Assembly (NCBI GenBank): GCA_902774035.1
Contig: CACYHA010000003.1
Location: 1-64,000, forward strand
DNA length: 64,000 nucleotides
Direction of reading: 5' to 3'
Source: Oscillospiraceae bacterium
Lineage (GTDB): Bacteria > Bacillota > Clostridia > Oscillospirales > Acutalibacteraceae
Part shown: piece after piece, positions 53,000-60,406 of the stretch
How positions within the stretch are numbered: the stretch's first letter is position 1
How the letters are laid out: every line of letters starts with the position of its first letter
Position numbers and translations under genes: made by a program
The notes under the pieces: generated by a model
Told to the model about the DNA's origin: nothing
Databases searched by the model: none
What the model saw: only the letters and a program-made list of their open reading frames with translations

Positions 53000-54004
53000 G
53001 TGGAGCGTCGAAAGAAAATCGTTTCTGCGCTGGTGATCCTGCTGGCAATTGCCGCCGCAGTGGCCATCGGCGTGCTGGCGCAACGGCGATCTGCGGATTA
53101 TGAGGCGGAATCCTACAACGGGATCGCCATGGGCACCATTGTCTCCATGAAGCTCTATGATGAAACCGCGCCCGCACTTTCAAAACAGGTGATGGCGCAG
53201 ATCGATGCGCTGGAACAGACGATCTCCTGGCGTGTGGAATCTTCGCCTGTGGCTGCGCTCAACCGCAGCGGCGCCTGCAGCAACGAGACCGTTTCCTCTG
53301 TTGTTGCGCAGTGCGCCCCGATCAGCGACGCCGCAAACGGCGCGTTCGATCTGACGATCGGCAAGGTCAGCGAGCTTTGGGATTTCGGCGGTGAAAAGCA
53401 AGGCGTTCCGGAGCCTGACGCGCTTCGAGATGCGCTGCGGTCCGTGGATTACAAAGCATTGACGGCTGACGGCGCTTCCGTAACGGCAAAGAGCGGGCAG
53501 CATCTCGATCTCGGCGCGGTCGGCAAGGGCCTTGCCTGCGACAGGATCCGCGCGCTTCTTTCTCTCACCGATATCAAAGGCGCCGTTGTTTCCGTTGGCG
53601 GCAGCATTCTTTGCTTCGGCAGCCGCAACAAAGCCGGTGAACCCTGGCGCGTTGCGATCCGCCATCCGCGCAGGGAGGATGCGCTGCTCGGCACGATCCG
53701 GCTCAAAGAAGGCTTTGTTTCTACCTCGGGTGATTATGAAAAATTCTTTGAACAGGATGGAAAACGGTATTTTCATATTCTTGATGCGCGTACCGGCTAT
53801 CCTGCCCGGACCGAGCTTTGCAGTGTGACCGTTGTGTGCGACAACGGACTGCTCTCGGATGCGCTTTCCACCGCCTGTTTTCTGCTCGGAAGGGAAGAGA
53901 GCGAACCTTTGCTGGAGCGTTACAACGCTTCGGCGGTGTTTATGACCAAAGAAGGCGAGATTTCCACCTTCGGCAATGTCGATTTTACTGCCAATGAAAG
54001 CTGA
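53000..54004 (+). CDS. apbE: FAD:protein FMN transferase
   Basis: ApbE attaches FMN through a phosphoester bond to Ser/Thr of extracytoplasmic flavoproteins such as RnfG and RnfD. 334 residues: N-terminal membrane anchor (about 11-27, no lipobox Cys), MGTIVSMKLYD, DLTIGKVSELWDFG, DLGAVGKGLACD, VSVGGSILCFG, and the C-terminal HILDARTGYPA with Mg2+-binding Asp. The GTG at 53000 is supported by AAAGGAG 8 bases upstream. It sits just upstream of the rnf operon whose subunits are its expected substrates. Confidence 0.95.
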   Translation: MERRKKIVSALVILLAIAAAVAIGVLAQRRSADYEAESYNGIAMGTIVSMKLYDETAPALSKQVMAQIDALEQTISWRVESSPVAALNRSGACSNETVSSVVAQCAPISDAANGAFDLTIGKVSELWDFGGEKQGVPEPDALRDALRSVDYKALTADGASVTAKSGQHLDLGAVGKGLACDRIRALLSLTDIKGAVVSVGGSILCFGSRNKAGEPWRVAIRHPRREDALLGTIRLKEGFVSTSGDYEKFFEQDGKRYFHILDARTGYPARTELCSVTVVCDNGLLSDALSTACFLLGREESEPLLERYNASAVFMTKEGEISTFGNVDFTANES

Positions 54005-54380
54005 ACGGTCGATGTTTCGCTTCGGCGACGGAATTGTTTATGCTGTGCTCGTTCTGCTTTGCGCTGCGTTGTTCTTGCTGCCTTTGCTGCAAAATCGGAG
54101 CGGAGCCTTGATCGCAGAACTGATCGTTGACGGCGAAACGGTTGAGGAAGTCGCGCTTTCCGCGCTCTCGGAACCGGTCGTTCGCGAGGTGCGCGGCTGC
54201 AAGATCATCTTTGCGCGCAGCAGCGTGCATTTTGCGCAGGCGGATTGTCCGGATCAGCTCTGTGTGAAAACTGGAGAGATCCGTTTGCCGGGGGAGAGCA
54301 TCGCCTGTGTGCCGAACCGCGTTGTCGTAACGCTGCGGCAGACCGGTGCGAACGATCCTTATGATGTGGTGGCTTATTGA
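53994..54380 (+). CDS. Extracytoplasmic NusG domain II protein
   Basis: 128 residues. One N-terminal transmembrane helix (about 14-34, VYAVLVLLCAALFLLPLL) and an exported NusG_II domain with the family CPDQLCVKTGEI and SIACVPNRVVV motifs; the two cysteines of CPDQLC may form a redox or metal pair. Such proteins frequently travel with apbE and Gx/HepS1 genes in Firmicutes, but their role is not settled. It overlaps the end of apbE; ATG 54012 is an alternative start. Confidence 0.85.
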   Translation: MKAERSMFRFGDGIVYAVLVLLCAALFLLPLLQNRSGALIAELIVDGETVEEVALSALSEPVVREVRGCKIIFARSSVHFAQADCPDQLCVKTGEIRLPGESIACVPNRVVVTLRQTGANDPYDVVAY

Positions 54381-54919
54381 TGAAACGGCATTTTTCAACA
54401 AAAACCGTTGCCCTGCTTGGGGTTTTCGGTGCGCTCGCGCTTGTGCTCAGCTTTCTGGAAAACGTGCTTTTGCCGGATCTTCCGCTGCTTCCGCCCGGTG
54501 CGAAGCTGGGGCTGTCCAATATTGTTACGACGGTTGTCGGTGCGCTGCTCGGTGCGCCCGCCGCCTTCGCAGTTGCGCTTTTAAAAGCGTTGTTCGCCTT
54601 TGTTACCCGCGGCGTGACCGCCGGTCTGATGAGCTTTTCCGGCGGGATGCTGTCCGTTGCCGGACTGGTGCTTCTGCTTCGCCTGCGCGGACATTGTCTG
54701 ACATTTTTGGGGATCAGCGTCGTCTGCGCCGCCCTGCATAATCTCGGCCAGCTCCTTTGCGCGTCTGCTTTGACAGGCACACTCTCTTTGGTGAATTACG
54801 GCAAGTATCTTTTGCTGTTTTCTTTGATCACCGGCACATTGACCGGCATCATGCTGAATCTCGTCATGCCGGTATTGACTCGAAGCATATCTAATCTAAC
54901 GTCAAAAACTAATGTCTAA
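54380..54919 (+). CDS. Gx transporter/HepS1-like membrane protein
   Basis: 179 residues with about five transmembrane helices, of the Gx transporter family often annotated as heptaprenyl diphosphate synthase component I. Diagnostic segments: LGVFGALALVLSFLENVLL, PPGAKLGLSNI and GLMSFSGGMLS. The fold resembles ECF-type S components, and the name HepS1 does not prove prenyl synthase activity. It overlaps the NusG_II stop by one base. Precedes rnfC by 31 bases containing TCTAATG repeats. Confidence 0.85.
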   Translation: MKRHFSTKTVALLGVFGALALVLSFLENVLLPDLPLLPPGAKLGLSNIVTTVVGALLGAPAAFAVALLKALFAFVTRGVTAGLMSFSGGMLSVAGLVLLLRLRGHCLTFLGISVVCAALHNLGQLLCASALTGTLSLVNYGKYLLLFSLITGTLTGIMLNLVMPVLTRSISNLTSKTNV

Positions 54920-54935
54920 AATCTAATGTCTAATT
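54896..54935. repeat. CTAATGTCTAA short repeats before rnfC
   Basis: Imperfect copies of CTAATGTCTAA (twice in full, plus partial CTAACGTC), reading on the opposite strand as TTAGACATTAG. They overlap the 3' end of the Gx gene and resemble the TTAGA repeats after polC (35986-36002). Confidence 0.5.
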
Positions 54936-54950
54936 GGAGGAATGAGAACA

Positions 54951-56297
54951 TTGAGTAAGGTGGTTCCGGGAGTGCTTACTGCCGTTGGCCGTGTGCGCGG
55001 CGGTGTGAGCGTTGAACATAATAAAAACACGGCCGAAATGCCTGTGGAGCGTATGCCTGAGCCGGAGCGCGTCGTGCTGCCGATGCAGCAGCACATCGGC
55101 GCACCCTGTGTGCCGACCGTGAAACCGGGCGACAAGGTTTCCGTCGGCCAGGTGATCGGCGACAGCGACAAGTTCGTCAGCGCGCCGATCCATGCTACGA
55201 TTTCCGGCACAGTGAAATCCGTGGGCGACGTGAAGCTGGCTAACGGCCTGATCACAAAAGGCGTCACGATCGAATCTGACGGGGAACACCGTCTGTTCGA
55301 GGGTCTGGAGCCTCCGAAGGTCACGAACCGGCAGGAGCTTTGCGCTGCCGTGCGTGCCAGCGGCCTCGTCGGTCTTGGCGGCGCCGGTTTTCCGACTCAT
55401 GTGAAGCTAAATTTCCCGCCGGACAAGAAAATCGACACCCTCGTGATCAACGCCGCGGAGTGCGAGCCGTATATCACGGTCGATTACCGCGAGTGCATAG
55501 AGAACACAAAGAATATTCTGGACGGCGTCTATAAGCTCAAGGATCTGCTCGGGATCGAGAACGTCGTCATCGCCATCGAGGACAACAAGCCCCGCGCCTT
55601 CAAAAACCTCAAGGAGATCGCCGATCTCGACAACGACGAGGGCGACGCCGTGAAACTGATGGTTTTGAAATCCAAGTATCCTCAGGGCGCGGAAAAAATG
55701 ATGGTGCTTTCCGCCACGGGCCGCAAGGTGCCGCCCGGAAAGCTGCCTGCCGATGTGGGCTGCGTTGTGATGAACGTCGGCTCCGTTGCCTTTGTCGCGC
55801 GTTATCTTGCCACGGGTAAGCCGCTGATCAGCCGCTCCATCACGGTGGACGGTTCGGCCATTGCCAACCCGAAGAATCTGCGCGTGCCCATCGGTACCAA
55901 CATTCAGGATATCATCGATTATTGCGGCGGCTTCAAGGCCGAGCCGCGCAAGATCCTTTGCGGCGGCCCGATGATGGGCATTGCGATCTGCGATACGCAG
56001 GCGCCGATCTGCAAGCAGAACAACGCTTTGCTTGCCTTTGCGGACAAAAAAGGCGGCGTTAAACCCGAACGTGCCTGTATTCGCTGCGGCCGCTGCGTGC
56101 AGGTCTGCCCCATGAGCCTGATGCCGACCGTGATCGAACGGCAGGCGCGTATCAAGGATGTGGAAGGCCTGACCCGCAGCAGCACCATGGTCTGCATGGA
56201 GTGCGGTTCCTGCGCCTATGCCTGTCCGTCCGGTCGTCCGCTGGTGCAGTATATGCGCCTCGGCAAACAAGTCTTGCGTGAAGGGAGTGGTAAGTAA
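54951..56297 (+). CDS. rnfC: Rnf complex subunit C (NADH-binding, FeS)
   Basis: Peripheral cytosolic subunit that binds NADH and FMN and passes electrons through two [4Fe-4S] clusters. Seen: GLGGAGFPTHVKL (nucleotide site, about residues 140-152), NAAECEPYITVDYRE, and CIRCGRCVQVCP plus CMECGSCAYACP near the C-terminus. About 448 residues. The TTG start is favoured because GGAGG (54936-54940) is 10 bases before it; an ATG at 54942 would be only 1 base from it. First of six rnf genes in the clostridial order C-D-G-E-A-B. Confidence 0.96.
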   Translation: MSKVVPGVLTAVGRVRGGVSVEHNKNTAEMPVERMPEPERVVLPMQQHIGAPCVPTVKPGDKVSVGQVIGDSDKFVSAPIHATISGTVKSVGDVKLANGLITKGVTIESDGEHRLFEGLEPPKVTNRQELCAAVRASGLVGLGGAGFPTHVKLNFPPDKKIDTLVINAAECEPYITVDYRECIENTKNILDGVYKLKDLLGIENVVIAIEDNKPRAFKNLKEIADLDNDEGDAVKLMVLKSKYPQGAEKMMVLSATGRKVPPGKLPADVGCVVMNVGSVAFVARYLATGKPLISRSITVDGSAIANPKNLRVPIGTNIQDIIDYCGGFKAEPRKILCGGPMMGIAICDTQAPICKQNNALLAFADKKGGVKPERACIRCGRCVQVCPMSLMPTVIERQARIKDVEGLTRSSTMVCMECGSCAYACPSGRPLVQYMRLGKQVLREGSGK

Positions 56298-57295
56298 TGG
56301 CAAAAAAACTGACTGTCAGCGCGTCGCCGCACGTGCGTTCCAGTGAAACATCCGCAGGCATCATGCTGGATGTGATCATTGCGCTGGTTCCCGCGCTTGT
56401 CATGGCGTGCGTCTATTTCGGAACCCGTGCGCTTGCGCTCAGCGCCGTTTGTGTCGGCACTGCGGTGCTTGCCGAATGGCTCTCGCGCAAGGCCATGAAA
56501 CGCAACAATACGATCGGAGACCTCAGCGCCGTCGTTACCGGCCTGATTCTCGCGTTCAATCTTCCTGCCACGCTGCCGCTCTGGATGGCGGCCATCGGTT
56601 CGATCATCGCGATCGTTGTGGTCAAGCAGATGTTCGGAGGCATCGGTCAGAACTTTGTCAACCCGGCCATTACGGCGCGTATCATTTTGATGATGTCCTT
56701 CCCGGCGGCCATGGCGAAATGGATCGCACCCTTTGAATCCGCCTGGAACGCCGACGCCGTGACGCAGGCGACGCCGATGGCGCTGCTCGGCTCTGTGACC
56801 GGCGGAGATGTTTCCGCTGTGGAAGAGCTGCCGTCCCTGACACAGATGCTGCTCGGCGTACATGGAGGCTCCATGGGTGAGGTCTGCACAGTTGCACTGC
56901 TTGCCGGCGCGCTGTATCTTCTGCTGCGCCGCGTGATTTCTCCGGCAATTCCGTTTTCCTTTATCGGCACCGTTGCCGTCTGTATGCTCTTTGCCGGAAA
57001 GTTCAATCTTTCCTTTGTGGCGTATGAGCTGCTCGGCGGCGGCCTGATTCTCGGCGCGTTCTTCATGGCGACCGATTACACAACGTCGCCGCTCACACGC
57101 AAGGGACGCATCCTCTTCGGTATCGGCTGCGGACTGCTCACCTCGGTGATCCGACTGTTCGGCTCCCTGCCGGAAGGCGTCTCGTTCTCCATCATTCTGA
57201 TGAACATCCTGGTGCCGCATATCGAGCGGCTGACCACTGCAAAGCCCTTCGGCTATGAAAAAGAAAAGAAGGAGAAGGAGGCGGCGAAAGCATGA
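56297..57295 (+). CDS. rnfD: Rnf complex subunit D
   Basis: Membrane subunit homologous to NqrB, part of the ion-translocating path, with covalent FMN. 332 residues and about nine helices. The likely FMN-bearing Thr lies in the ATDYTTSPLT segment near residue 258, facing the outside, where ApbE acts. Its ATG shares a base with the rnfC stop; GGGAGTGG gives the ribosome site. It ends in a Lys/Glu-rich cytosolic tail and overlaps rnfG by ATGA. Confidence 0.95.
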   Translation: MAKKLTVSASPHVRSSETSAGIMLDVIIALVPALVMACVYFGTRALALSAVCVGTAVLAEWLSRKAMKRNNTIGDLSAVVTGLILAFNLPATLPLWMAAIGSIIAIVVVKQMFGGIGQNFVNPAITARIILMMSFPAAMAKWIAPFESAWNADAVTQATPMALLGSVTGGDVSAVEELPSLTQMLLGVHGGSMGEVCTVALLAGALYLLLRRVISPAIPFSFIGTVAVCMLFAGKFNLSFVAYELLGGGLILGAFFMATDYTTSPLTRKGRILFGIGCGLLTSVIRLFGSLPEGVSFSIILMNILVPHIERLTTAKPFGYEKEKKEKEAAKA

Positions 57296-57867
57296 AAGAG
57301 AGCAAAGCAAAAAACATTCTGATCCCGACGCTGGCGCTGTTCCTGATCTGCCTGATCGCAACGGTTCTTCTTGCCCTGACCAATCAGGTCACGGCGGAAA
57401 CGATCGAACAAAATGCGGCCGAAACCGCGAACGCCGCCCGTTCCGAAGTGCTTGAAGCTGCCTCGTTTTCCGAAGAAGCCACAGAGGAAAGCACCGGTCT
57501 GACTTACTGCGTCGGTCAAAACGAAGCGGGGGAGACCGTCGGTTATGTTTTCTCTGCGGCTGCAAAGGGGTACGGCGGGGACGTAAAAGTCATGGTCGGC
57601 TATGATCTCAGCGGCACGATCACCGGCTTTACGATCCTTGATTGCAGCAACGAGACGCCCGGTCTCGGACAAAACAGCAAAAAGCCCGAATTTATGAACC
57701 GTTTTCCCGGGAAAAGTGGCGAGCTGACCGTGGACAAGTATTCCAACGACGGCCAGAATGTTCAGGCGATCACTGCCGCGACGATCACATCCAAGGCAGT
57801 CGTGAAGGCGGTCAACACCGCGACCGAAGCGTTTCGGAATCTGACAGGAGGTGCGAGCAATGGCTGA
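57292..57867 (+). CDS. rnfG: Rnf complex subunit G (covalent FMN)
   Basis: 191 residues: one N-terminal transmembrane helix (about 8-29) and an FMN-binding domain outside the membrane. The flavinylation motif ([ST]-[GA]-A-T-x-[ST]) appears as TAATIT near residue 165, with the second Thr as probable FMN site. GLGQNSKKPEFM is a typical RnfG/NqrC segment. Coupled to rnfD and overlapping rnfE by 8 bases. Confidence 0.95.
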   Translation: MKESKAKNILIPTLALFLICLIATVLLALTNQVTAETIEQNAAETANAARSEVLEAASFSEEATEESTGLTYCVGQNEAGETVGYVFSAAAKGYGGDVKVMVGYDLSGTITGFTILDCSNETPGLGQNSKKPEFMNRFPGKSGELTVDKYSNDGQNVQAITAATITSKAVVKAVNTATEAFRNLTGGASNG

Positions 57868-58582
57868 GAAAAAATCTCTCTTCAAGGAGTTTTCCAAGGG
57901 TATCGTCATTGAAAACCCCGTGCTGCGCCTTGTGCTCGGCACCTGCCCGACGCTTGCGACCACGACCTCTGTGCAGAGCGCGGTCGGCATGGGCCTTGCG
58001 GCTTCGATCGTTCTCGTCTGTTCCAACATCGTGATTTCCGTGTTGCGCAAGGTCATCCCCTCGAAGGTGCGTATCCCGGCCTATATCGTTGTGATCGCAT
58101 CCTTCGTGACGGTTGTTCAAATGCTGGTAAAAGCGTTCACACCGGAGCTTGACGAACAGCTTGGCGTGTATCTTCCGCTGATCGTTGTGAACTGTATCAT
58201 CCTCGGCCGTGCGGAAGCCTTTGCCGGAAAAAATCCCGTCCTTGCTTCCGCAGTGGACGGCCTCGGTATGGGCGTCGGTTTCACGGCGGCGCTGTTCCTG
58301 ATGAGCGCGATCCGCGAGATCCTCGGCGCCGGTTCGTTCTACGGGCTGAGCATTCCCGTGCTTTCCGCAAATCCCATGCTGATCTTCATTCTCCCGCCGG
58401 GCGGCTTCTTCGTGTTCGGACTGCTGATGGCGGTCGTCAACCGCCTTGCCGAAAAACGGGGCAAACCCCGTGCGGAGCTTCGCGGCTGCGAGGCTTGCCC
58501 GATGAACGCGACCTGCAAACTGCATAATGAGGGCGCCGAAGCGCCGGTTGCCGAAACGAAAGGGGAGGTGAGCGCATCATGA
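57860..58582 (+). CDS. rnfE: Rnf complex subunit E
   Basis: 240 residues, six membrane helices, NqrD homologue; with RnfA it forms the inverted-topology pair that holds an intramembrane iron-sulfur site. Core motifs NPVLRLVLGTCPTLA and IVVNCIILGRAEAFA contain the two conserved cysteines. A hydrophilic tail of about 35 residues carries three more Cys (GCEACPMNATCK), which I believe also occurs in other clostridial RnfE proteins. ATG with AGGAGGTG 7 bases upstream. Confidence 0.95.
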   Translation: MAEKKSLFKEFSKGIVIENPVLRLVLGTCPTLATTTSVQSAVGMGLAASIVLVCSNIVISVLRKVIPSKVRIPAYIVVIASFVTVVQMLVKAFTPELDEQLGVYLPLIVVNCIILGRAEAFAGKNPVLASAVDGLGMGVGFTAALFLMSAIREILGAGSFYGLSIPVLSANPMLIFILPPGGFFVFGLLMAVVNRLAEKRGKPRAELRGCEACPMNATCKLHNEGAEAPVAETKGEVSAS

Positions 58583-59169
58583 CAAAAGGACTTGTCGCCA
58601 TTCTTCTCACAGCGATCCTGACGCAGAACTTTGTGCTTGCAAAGTTCCTCGGCATCTGCCCCTTCCTCGGCGTTTCCAAAAAGCTGAACACCGCCGTCGG
58701 CATGAGCGCAGCCGTCATCTTTGTTATGGCGCTCGCGACAGCCGTAACCTATCCGATCAATCTTCTCCTGGAAAGCAAGGGCCTTGCATATCTGCAGACC
58801 ATCGTTTTCATTCTCGTGATTGCGGCACTGGTGCAGCTCGTTGAGATCATTCTCAAAAAGTATATTCCTGCGCTTTACAGTGCGCTCGGCATCTATCTGC
58901 CGCTGATCACAACCAATTGCGCTGTGCTCGGCGTAGTCATTCTGAATGTGCAGAACGAGTACAACTTTGCCCAGTCCATGTTCAACTCTGTCGGCGCCGG
59001 TCTTGGTTTCATGCTGGCCATGGTCATGTTTGCCGGTGTGCGCGAGCGCATGGAATCCTGCGAAGTGCCGAAGTTCATGAAGGGCCTGCCGATCACGCTT
59101 GTTGCGGCTTCTCTGGTGTCCGTGTCCTTTCTGGGCTTTACCGGCATCGTGGAACACATTTTCGGTTAA
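58579..59169 (+). CDS. rnfA: Rnf complex subunit A
   Basis: 196 residues with six membrane helices, NqrE homologue and partner of RnfE. NFVLAKFLGICPFLG and PLITTNCAVLGVV hold the two conserved cysteines that ligate the shared intramembrane cluster. Starts within the rnfE stop (ATGA), so the two should be made in equal amounts. Confidence 0.96.
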   Translation: MTKGLVAILLTAILTQNFVLAKFLGICPFLGVSKKLNTAVGMSAAVIFVMALATAVTYPINLLLESKGLAYLQTIVFILVIAALVQLVEIILKKYIPALYSALGIYLPLITTNCAVLGVVILNVQNEYNFAQSMFNSVGAGLGFMLAMVMFAGVRERMESCEVPKFMKGLPITLVAASLVSVSFLGFTGIVEHIFG

Positions 59170-59181
59170 GGAGGGGCGGCT

Positions 59182-59994
59182 ATGAATGGAATTATGATCC
59201 CGGTCATCCTTGTGGCGGCCATCGGCTTGATCGCCGGTCTCGGCCTTTCCGTTGCGTCGATCGTGTTTGCTGTGCCGAAGGATGAAAAAGCAGAAGCGAT
59301 CCGAGAGGTGCTTCCCGGCGCGAACTGCGGCGCCTGCGGCTATTCCGGCTGTGACGGCTATGCAGCCGCGCTTTCCAAAGGCGAAACCGATGTTTGCAAC
59401 AAATGCACCCCCGGCGGCAACGACGTTGCAAAGCAGGTGGCACAGATCATGGGTCTGGAAGCCGGTGCGGTGACCCCGCAGGTTGCGGCAGTCATGTGCT
59501 GCGGCAACAGCGCAAATGTGGACACCAAGCTCGATTACAGCGGTGTGCATTCCTGCAAGATCGCAACACAGCTTTTCGGCGGACCGAAAGCCTGCGTTTA
59601 CGGCTGCATCGGCTTCGGCGACTGTGTCGAGGTCTGTCCCTACGAGGCGATCTTCATCTGTGACGGCGTTGCGCGCATTAATCCCGACAAGTGCCGCGCT
59701 TGCCAGCTCTGTGTGAAGACCTGTCCGCGCGGACTGATCGACATGTTTCCGCTTGATACGGTCAAGTCTGCTGTTCTCTGTGTCAATCACGACAAGGGCG
59801 CAAATACGCGCAAACAGTGCAAGGCTGGCTGCATCGGCTGCATGAAGTGTGAGAAGGTCTGTCCGCAGGGTGCAGTGAAAGTTGAAAACTTCTGCGCAAA
59901 GGTCGATTACGACAAGTGTTCCGGCTGCGGCCAGTGCCACGAGGTTTGTCCTGTCGGCTGCATTGATCTTTATGAGATCAAAAAGCACTTCTGA
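59182..59994 (+). CDS. rnfB: Rnf complex subunit B (ferredoxin-like)
   Basis: Electron entry subunit that oxidises reduced ferredoxin. 270 residues: one N-terminal membrane helix, the four-Cys cluster domain NCGACGYSGCDGYA (about residues 46-59, with a later Cys), then several ferredoxin-type motifs such as CRACQLCVKTCP, CIGCMKCEKVCP and CSGCGQCHEVCP. A strong ribosome site (AAGGAGGGGC) precedes the ATG. Last gene of the operon; a terminator follows at 60084. Confidence 0.96.
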   Translation: MNGIMIPVILVAAIGLIAGLGLSVASIVFAVPKDEKAEAIREVLPGANCGACGYSGCDGYAAALSKGETDVCNKCTPGGNDVAKQVAQIMGLEAGAVTPQVAAVMCCGNSANVDTKLDYSGVHSCKIATQLFGGPKACVYGCIGFGDCVEVCPYEAIFICDGVARINPDKCRACQLCVKTCPRGLIDMFPLDTVKSAVLCVNHDKGANTRKQCKAGCIGCMKCEKVCPQGAVKVENFCAKVDYDKCSGCGQCHEVCPVGCIDLYEIKKHF

Positions 59995-60083
59995 ATGACC
60001 GACGATTCACACAAAGCTTGAACGTTTGCCGTCAGGGTTTGCGCAGCCGAGCAAATCTTCGGCTGCCTGATCTCTCCAATTTT

Positions 60084-60112
60084 GCCTCCTCTTGAAACCG
60101 GGGAGGCTTTTT
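60084..60112 (+). terminator. Terminator of the rnf operon
   Basis: GCCTCC/GGAGGC stem around a 12-base loop, five T. Confidence 0.8.
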
Positions 60113-60130
60113 AATTTCTGCGTGGTCGTT

Positions 60131-60214
60131 GCGGCGGAGCAACCGCGCTTCGCGCGGTTCACCCGTGCTTGATCGCACGGGTGCCGCGTGCCTTTGGCAC
60201 GCGGGCTCCGCCGC
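60131..60214. repeat. Perfect four-way-junction (cloverleaf) element
   Basis: 84 bases that can pair without any unpaired base between stems: outer stem GCGGCGGAGC (60131-60140) with 60205-60214; hairpin 1 AACCGCGC-TTC-GCGCGGTT (60141-60159); hairpin 2 CACCCGTGC-6-GCACGGGTG (60160-60183); hairpin 3 CCGCGTGCC-TTT-GGCACGCGG (60184-60204). All 36 base pairs are perfect. It is not a tRNA: it has no anticodon stem layout, no T-loop consensus and no room for an acceptor end. A dispersed palindromic repeat or structured RNA is likely. Confidence 0.75.
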
Positions 60215-60283
60215 CTGTCGCCCGGCGCGAAATATCGACAGCCCTGGATTTCAATTTCTTTTTCCATATTTTTGTTAGAACCC

Positions 60284-60342
60284 TTGACAAATCTCAAAAG
60301 TTGGCTATAATAGTTTTAGCACTCAAACAGAACGAGTGCTAA
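60284..60342 (+). promoter_or_regulatory. htpG promoter with CIRCE operator (HrcA site)
   Basis: TTGACA (60284-60289), 16-base spacer, TATAAT (60306-60311), followed at the start site by a perfect CIRCE element, TTAGCACTC-N9-GAGTGCTAA (60316-60342). HrcA binds CIRCE and represses heat-shock genes, usually groESL and dnaK. Confidence 0.92.
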
Positions 60343-60406
60343 TTCCTTGCAGATGCAAAACATCAGTGCTTATTCTGCAAATGATTTTAAGATTCAGGTG
60401 AATAAA

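Larger units (their letters stand above)
59995..60406. other. Structured intergenic region between rnfB and htpG
   Basis: No gene seen. From left to right: a hairpin GCAGCCGA/TCGGCTGC (60043-60066), the rnf terminator, the cloverleaf repeat at 60131-60214, a CTGTCG/CGACAG hairpin (60215-60241), then the htpG promoter and CIRCE element. Confidence 0.6.

Noticed and set aside
54380..54919. Gx/HepS1 protein as a true heptaprenyl diphosphate synthase subunit
   Set aside because: It is a multi-helix membrane protein without the DDxxD motifs of prenyl synthases; the name comes from historical annotation.
60131..60214. Cloverleaf considered as a tRNA or tmRNA
   Set aside because: Although the shape is clover-like, the stem lengths (10/8/9/9), absence of junction bases, no TTC-loop consensus, no anticodon loop of 7 and no CCA context exclude a tRNA.
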